Source of the DNA: a virus
Virus record (IMG/VR): IMGVR_UViG_3300033388_006324
Location: 1-51,289 of that record
DNA length: 51,289 bases
Strand: one strand, 5' to 3'
A program made the position numbers and the translations under genes. This document shows, in pieces, positions 46,431 through 51,289 of this stretch (positions are counted from its first letter, which is position 1; every line of letters starts with the position of its first letter). The notes beneath the pieces are model-generated. The model saw only the letters and a list, made by a program, of their open reading frames with translations. It was not told the origin of the DNA and did no database searches.

Positions 46431-47197
46431 TATATTGGAAAGGAAACAAATTACATAGCTTACTTTATGATGGTGGTGTTGTTCAAGCTAAATATTTAGA
46501 TTATACGCCTTTATGGTATAATGAATTTATTATGGGGAGAGCTTTTGTAGAGGAAATGGGGATTGCTTTTAATTCTGAAATAAAACTTACTGATAAATAT
46601 AATTATATTCCTCTTAGAAGAGTATCTAAGAAAAGAATAAAAAATAATAATCTTCGTAAATTAGTTAAAATATCTTTTCGTGAAAGTATTCCTCTTGTAA
46701 GTGATAATTTAGATATTGATGATTTTCCTAATAGATTTGCTATTAAAACTAAGGATATAGATTTATTGAGAGAACTTATTTCTCGTGGTAAGAAGGTTAC
46801 ATGGTTTGAACCTGATTTATATACGCAAGCTAATTATTTGGGAATATTAAATTTTGAACATGTATTTTTAGACCCTTATATTAATACACATATAATTCTT
46901 CCTTCAGGAGAGGCAGTTCCAGAAAAAGAAGTTGTTCATAAAATAATGAATGGTTCTTGGAGTATTAAGTATTCTAAACTTATTGGATTTAATATAAAGG
47001 ATGTCCACGCCCGTATTAGTTGGAAAACATATAATGCTTTAAGATATAGGAAAAATTTGAGTTATAGTGGAGGAGGATTTTTTTCAGAGCCTGTAATAGT
47101 AAATTTATATAATATTTTTTCGTTAACTTACCTAATATGGAAACAAAGCCAATTAAATGTGATGACTGCAAAAAAAAGGATTGTCCATACAAAATAG
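46427..47197 (+). CDS. Hypothetical protein before terminase
   Basis: The 256-residue protein has no motif I recognise. The sequence is mixed alpha/beta with MIYWKGNKLHSLLYDGGVVQ at the start, IPLRRVSKKRIKNNNLRKLV and WFEPDLYTQANYLGILNF in the middle. It is coupled by ATGA to the antitoxin-like gene. Its last 20 codons overlap the start of the terminase small subunit, so the true end of selection may be earlier. Position suggests a packaging-related function. Confidence 0.6.
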   Translation: MIYWKGNKLHSLLYDGGVVQAKYLDYTPLWYNEFIMGRAFVEEMGIAFNSEIKLTDKYNYIPLRRVSKKRIKNNNLRKLVKISFRESIPLVSDNLDIDDFPNRFAIKTKDIDLLRELISRGKKVTWFEPDLYTQANYLGILNFEHVFLDPYINTHIILPSGEAVPEKEVVHKIMNGSWSIKYSKLIGFNIKDVHARISWKTYNALRYRKNLSYSGGGFFSEPVIVNLYNIFSLTYLIWKQSQLNVMTAKKRIVHTK

Positions 47198-47637
47198 CTG
47201 GAGCAGTGTGTGTATTAAATTCACAATTAGCTCCGTTGATTAAAGCTGCTAAGACAAGAGATCCTATTCTTATTTCTCAATTTATTACAACTATTGTTGG
47301 GAGTGAGTTTGATAGATACCAAAAAGCTAAAGAATCTGAAGATTTAGGTGGTGAGAGTGAACAAACTATTGTAGATAAAAGTGGGAATGTCCGAACAATA
47401 ACTGTAAAGAATAGAATTAATAGTGGTGTTACTAGTTTAGCAATGAATTTAGTTAAATCTGGCAAAGTACTTAATGATATTCTTAATCCACCTAAGACTA
47501 GTCCGTTGTTACAGCAAAATAATCAGTATAATATCAAAATGAGTACAGTTGATGCTATAAGAGATTTAAAAGGAGATAATAAGGATAAAGTTATTAAATT
47601 TATTGATGATAAACTAGATGCTAAAAGGTCAGACTAA
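47137..47637 (+). CDS. terS: Terminase small subunit-like protein
   Basis: The 166-residue protein starts with a Cys-rich segment (CDDCKKKDCPYKIAGAVC). It continues with helical ISQFITTIVGSEFDRYQKAKESED and ends with IRDLKGDNKDKVIKFIDDKLD. It lies immediately upstream of, and overlaps by 20 bp, the terminase large subunit, the normal place for the DNA-recognition subunit. The Cys cluster might bind zinc. The call is mainly positional. Confidence 0.55.
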   Translation: METKPIKCDDCKKKDCPYKIAGAVCVLNSQLAPLIKAAKTRDPILISQFITTIVGSEFDRYQKAKESEDLGGESEQTIVDKSGNVRTITVKNRINSGVTSLAMNLVKSGKVLNDILNPPKTSPLLQQNNQYNIKMSTVDAIRDLKGDNKDKVIKFIDDKLDAKRSD

Positions 47638-49276
47638 AGAGTTTTTAGATAATGCTAATTCTCAACAATTAGAGGAAGTTAGATGGCTAATTGACCATCC
47701 TGAATATGAAGAAAGACCTGTTGATATACATACATTTATCAATAATCCTTATTATTTAGGTCTTAAATTTTCTGTTTCTGGAAAAAGAGCTTTCGGATGT
47801 AGGCCAAAGATTGCTGATAGATTGAAAGAAATATTTGACCCTAGTAAGCATTATGAAGAATTTGTCTTATGCTGTGGTATTGGGTGGGGAAAAGATTTTG
47901 CTTCTTCTATTATTTTGACTTATCAGCTTTATAGATTAGCTTGTTTGAGAGAACCTCAGTTATTTTATGGATTATCTAAAGGAACTGCTATTCATTTAAT
48001 GTTGATGAGTATCAATGAGACACATGCTCATGATATTCTTTTTGGAGAAGTAAGGGCAAGAGTAGATAATTCGGAGTGGTTTAGAAGTAAATTTCCTTAT
48101 AATAAAAAAATAAACTCTGAATTGAGATTTCCTAAAAATATTTTCCTTATTCCTGGTAATTCTAAAGATACTTCTTTTGTTGGATACAATATTTTTACAG
48201 GGATAATAGATGAGGGTGATGATTATACTACAACAGAATCAAGAGATGACGCTATTGAGGGATATAATGCTATTAAGGATAGAATTGTCTCTCGTTTTCA
48301 AAATAAAGGAATGCTGGGGATGATAGGTTCGCCGAAAACTATCGGTGGATTTATGATAAAAATGTATGATAACGATGAAGGAGTTAGTGGACGATATAGG
48401 ATGTTAGCTCCTACATGGGATAGCTTAGAAGGAACTCCTATTCTATCTGGAAAAACCTTTAAATTCAGGGATATGAAAATTCCTGTAGAATATGAGCAAA
48501 GATTTATATCTGACCCTGAAAGAGCATTAAGAGACTTAGGTGCAAGACCTTCATTAGCCAAACAGCCGTATATTACTTTTCCTGGTAAGATAAAGAATAT
48601 GTTTACTAATGAAGTTCCTATATTATTTGATACTAAAAAAGATAAGGTTAAATCATTTGCTAAATTTAAAGAAGATATACAAGGAGACCCATCAATAAAT
48701 TATTATTGTCATATTGATTTAGCGGTTAATAGAAAAAAAGGTGATAGGTTAGGGTTAGCTTTAGGGCATGTAACAGGATTTAAACAGGTGCTTGATGAGG
48801 AAAATCCTTTAATTATGATTGATATAGCTATGGTTATAACCTCTCCTCCTGGTGGAGAAATAATGTTTAGAGATGTAAAACAATTAATTTTTTATTTACA
48901 AGAACAAGGTTTTAATATTGAAAAATTAACTTCTGATTCGTGGAACTCCATTGATATTTTACAAACATTTAATAATAATGGGATTAAAGCAGAAATACTT
49001 TCAGTAGATAGATTATCTAAGAATAAAGTTTCAGAGGCTTATGAAAAGTTTAAAAATGCTATTTATGAAGAGAGAGTAAAAGTTCACAAATATCCTTTGC
49101 TTAAAAGAGAGTTAGAAAGATTAGAATTGGTTAATGGAGAAAAGGTAGATCATCCTAATAACGGTAGCAAGGATTGTGCCGATGCCGTTTGCGGTGTTGT
49201 TTATAATATATTTCGTTCAAATTCATCACATATTCTTAACTTTACTCCTATTTATGGAGGCAAGCGAGAATTTTAA
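47618..49276 (+). CDS. terL: Terminase large subunit
   Basis: The 552-residue protein has the packaging ATPase and nuclease layout. A variant Walker A lies in FVLCCGIGWGKDFAS (about residues 87-93) and Walker B in FTGIIDEGDDY (about 196). The RNase H-like nuclease domain begins with YYCHIDLAVNRKKGDRLGLALG and ends near GSKDCADAVCGVVY. It cuts concatemeric DNA and pumps it into the prohead through the portal encoded next. Its start overlaps the small subunit end by 20 bp. Confidence 0.9.
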   Translation: MLKGQTKEFLDNANSQQLEEVRWLIDHPEYEERPVDIHTFINNPYYLGLKFSVSGKRAFGCRPKIADRLKEIFDPSKHYEEFVLCCGIGWGKDFASSIILTYQLYRLACLREPQLFYGLSKGTAIHLMLMSINETHAHDILFGEVRARVDNSEWFRSKFPYNKKINSELRFPKNIFLIPGNSKDTSFVGYNIFTGIIDEGDDYTTTESRDDAIEGYNAIKDRIVSRFQNKGMLGMIGSPKTIGGFMIKMYDNDEGVSGRYRMLAPTWDSLEGTPILSGKTFKFRDMKIPVEYEQRFISDPERALRDLGARPSLAKQPYITFPGKIKNMFTNEVPILFDTKKDKVKSFAKFKEDIQGDPSINYYCHIDLAVNRKKGDRLGLALGHVTGFKQVLDEENPLIMIDIAMVITSPPGGEIMFRDVKQLIFYLQEQGFNIEKLTSDSWNSIDILQTFNNNGIKAEILSVDRLSKNKVSEAYEKFKNAIYEERVKVHKYPLLKRELERLELVNGEKVDHPNNGSKDCADAVCGVVYNIFRSNSSHILNFTPIYGGKREF

Positions 49277-49282
49277 TAAACT

Positions 49283-50650
49283 ATGAAAATTTTTGGTAAA
49301 AAACTATTTTTAAAAAAGAAAAGTCCAGCATTAGATAATGAGCAAATTTCTACAGTAGGGGTTACTAGCTTATATTCCTTAATGGATGGAACTAGTTATA
49401 ATCCTGATATTATTGATACAAGCACATATTTAAAAATTTCAGAACATTATCAGGTTTCTGCTGCATTGGCAGTTATTAACTATTCCATTCAACAAATAAA
49501 TTGGTTTATTGATACTAAAAATGAAACAACTAGAGTTGTTTTAACTTTGGCAATAGAAAAAATTTGGAATAAGCTTATTCGTTCTATTTCTAAGTCTTTT
49601 ATTTATGGATATTCACCTAATGTGAAAGTATTTACTTTAGAAAAAATTGGAGGTAAGAATTATGTTATTTATAAAAAAATTAGAGATGTAAATCCTAAGT
49701 ATTGTGATGTTAAGACTAATAAGTGGGGTAATTTTGACGGGTTTGTTTATAAAAAAGGAACATTGCAAGAAAAATACATTTCTCCAGATATCAGTTTCTG
49801 GTATGTCAATAATGAAGAAAATGGGAATATGTATGGAAAATCAATGCTTAAAAAAATTTATAAGCCTTGGTGGAGAAGTGAAAAAATACATGATTTTTCA
49901 GATAGGTATTATGAGAGATTTGGAGAACCGTTAGTTATCGGAAGAGCTCCGACGGCTGCTAAAGTAAAAGATTCTACTGGGACAATAAGGACGGCCCAAG
50001 AGCTTATGACTGATGTTATCGGGTCAATTAGAAGTCATTCTTCAGTTCAACTTCCTTCTGATAGAGATGTAGAAAATAAAGAATATGAATATGATCTTAA
50101 ATATCTTGAATCACAAATGCGTGGTTTTGATTTTGAAAATTATTTGAAAAGATTAGATATGGAAATTGCTAGAGGTTTATTTTTGCCGGAACTTATTTTT
50201 GGAGGTTCAACTGGAGGTTCTTATTCGTTAGGTTCAGCTCAGATAGAAGTGTTTTATACTAATTTAATGGGTATAATGAACAATATAGTTGATTATGTTA
50301 ATTTATATTTATTACCTCAGTTAATTGAATATAACTTCAAAAAAGATGAAATAGCTAAATTTAACTATCAACCATTGTCAGGTGAACAAGAAAAAAATAT
50401 CAATGCTATGATATTGACATTGATAAAAGGGAATAAATTAAAGCCAGAAACTAAACAATTAGAAGATATTTCTGGAATTAAATTTGAAGAAATCAAAAAT
50501 GTTGTTAAGCCTGAAGTTGATATAAAAAAAGAAATTAAGGAAGAAGCTAAAGAAATCATATTAAAAGATAGAGAAAAAAAATTAGATAAAAAAATAGAAG
50601 AAGTGGATAGCATTAAAAAAGAATTAACTAATTTATATTTAGATGAATAA
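49283..50650 (+). CDS. Portal protein
   Basis: The 455-residue protein begins after the terminase and contains typical portal segments: VSAALAVINYSIQQINWFI, the wing KWGNFDGFVYKKG, the SFWYVNNEENGNMYGKSMLKKIYKPW stretch, and FERYYERFGEP-like DRYYERFGEPLVIGR. Further on is LPSDRDVENKEYEYDLKYL. These match DUF935/phage portal-type proteins. Twelve copies would form the vertex ring. The C-terminal 60 residues are a Lys/Glu coiled coil. The stop overlaps the next start by 8 bp. Confidence 0.85.
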   Translation: MKIFGKKLFLKKKSPALDNEQISTVGVTSLYSLMDGTSYNPDIIDTSTYLKISEHYQVSAALAVINYSIQQINWFIDTKNETTRVVLTLAIEKIWNKLIRSISKSFIYGYSPNVKVFTLEKIGGKNYVIYKKIRDVNPKYCDVKTNKWGNFDGFVYKKGTLQEKYISPDISFWYVNNEENGNMYGKSMLKKIYKPWWRSEKIHDFSDRYYERFGEPLVIGRAPTAAKVKDSTGTIRTAQELMTDVIGSIRSHSSVQLPSDRDVENKEYEYDLKYLESQMRGFDFENYLKRLDMEIARGLFLPELIFGGSTGGSYSLGSAQIEVFYTNLMGIMNNIVDYVNLYLLPQLIEYNFKKDEIAKFNYQPLSGEQEKNINAMILTLIKGNKLKPETKQLEDISGIKFEEIKNVVKPEVDIKKEIKEEAKEIILKDREKKLDKKIEEVDSIKKELTNLYLDE

Positions 50651-51289
50651 TATTAAAAAATTTATTAATGATATAAAAGAACAAAGAGAAAGGAAATTTT
50701 TTGATAGGATAATAGAAAAAATTGTCTTTTCGATTGATACTTTTTATAAAAAAATAGTTAAGAATGTTTTTTCTGTTAAAATTGAAAATATAGATGATGT
50801 AAAGCCAGATAAATTTGATTTTAGCTCTTTAAAAATTCCAAAATCATTTGCTATAGACAACTTAGATGAAATATCAAAGTATATAAAAATTCCTAAGAAT
50901 GAATTTAAATTTGATAAAATAGAAGTTTCTAATTTAAAAGAAATAGCAAAGTATATAAAGAAAGAGGATATTGTAGTTCCTGATGAGTTTAGAATAAATA
51001 ATTTAGACGAGATAGAAGTTCTTAGACTTCCAAAAAATTTAAAAAAAATATCAAGTGAGAAAATAGAAAAATTATTATCTAAGCTAGTAGAATTAAATAA
51101 AAAAAAGCCAGATAAAAAAAGCACAACTTCAGATATTTTCATAAAAAATAAAAAAGCCAATGAGTATATTCCAGTTAGATTAGTTGATTATAAGGGGACT
51201 GATTGGCTTAAAAGTTTTGGTAATAGTGTGATGTCTTTTCCAACAGAAATAAATATAAAGAATAGTAAAGATAAGGTTATTAATCCTGC
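50643..51289 (+). CDS. Post-portal virion protein (truncated by window edge)
   Basis: The reading frame starts at ATG 50643, inside the end of the portal gene, and is open to the window edge (215 codons). The N-terminal 170 residues are very Lys/Ile/Glu-rich with a repeated FKIPK-SKYIKIP pattern (SSLKIPKSFAIDNLDEISKYIKI, SNLKEIAKYIK). The sequence ANEYIPVRLVDYKGTDWLKSFG resembles the C-terminal YIPVRL modules found in phage structural proteins located after the portal. Its frame matches that of the gene at the left edge, which matters if the ends join. Confidence 0.6.
   Translation, partial: MNNIKKFINDIKEQRERKFFDRIIEKIVFSIDTFYKKIVKNVFSVKIENIDDVKPDKFDFSSLKIPKSFAIDNLDEISKYIKIPKNEFKFDKIEVSNLKEIAKYIKKEDIVVPDEFRINNLDEIEVLRLPKNLKKISSEKIEKLLSKLVELNKKKPDKKSTTSDIFIKNKKANEYIPVRLVDYKGTDWLKSFGNSVMSFPTEINIKNSKDKVINP

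Noticed and set aside
1-51289. Temperate lifestyle
   Set aside because: I found no integrase, excisionase, att-type duplication or clear CI/Cro pair. The small helix-turn-helix-like protein alone is not enough.

Overview
This window looks like most or all of the genome of a tailed, siphovirus-like bacteriophage. It is strongly AT-rich and reads with the standard bacterial code: TGA is a genuine stop, for instance in the many ATGA stop/start overlaps. I see no integrase, no recognisable repressor and no DNA polymerase, so a lytic phage that uses the host polymerase is the simplest reading. The host cannot be named. Nearly all genes lack a Shine-Dalgarno sequence and carry an A/T-rich leader resembling AATTAAATTAAAAAA-ATG. 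At the same time several promoters are close to the sigma70 consensus (TTGACA, 16-17 bp, TATAAT). SD-poor hosts such as Bacteroidota or Patescibacteria are possible, but this is only inference.

There are two transcriptional arms. The plus arm starts at about 45.74 kb: small genes, terminase small and large subunits, portal, and an open post-portal gene at the right edge. It resumes at the left edge: HNH gene, GH25 lysozyme, holin-like protein, virion proteins, a radical SAM enzyme with two glycosyltransferase-like genes, a repeat-rich tail fibre, protease/scaffold, decoration protein, major capsid protein, connectors, tail tube, frameshifted tail chaperones, tape measure, tail tip and collar fibre. 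It ends at a terminator near 21.78 kb. The minus arm starts at about 45.27 kb and runs to 21.8 kb: accessory micro-genes, a structured noncoding RNA, lytic transglycosylase, pentapeptide protein, RNA ligase, a DNA methyltransferase, an SbcC-like ATPase, an SSB-like protein, DnaB-type helicase, and a glycan operon (four glycosyltransferases, UDP-xylose synthase, two methyltransferases) that also holds a RusA resolvase. Divergent starts at 45.1-45.8 kb and convergent ends at 21.7-21.8 kb suggest that the window edges are adjacent on a circular or permuted map.

Mobile HNH genes are prominent. One sits between two remnants of a gutted methyltransferase, inserted together with a duplicated 3' end of the lysozyme gene. 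Another is nested out of frame inside a second methyltransferase that stays open across it. The most novel-looking non-protein signals are a roughly 346-nt structured RNA with its own promoter and terminator-like end (41768-42113), a 34-bp repeat placed 8-9 bp after the stop codons of three minus-strand genes, and several leader pseudoknots and dyads.
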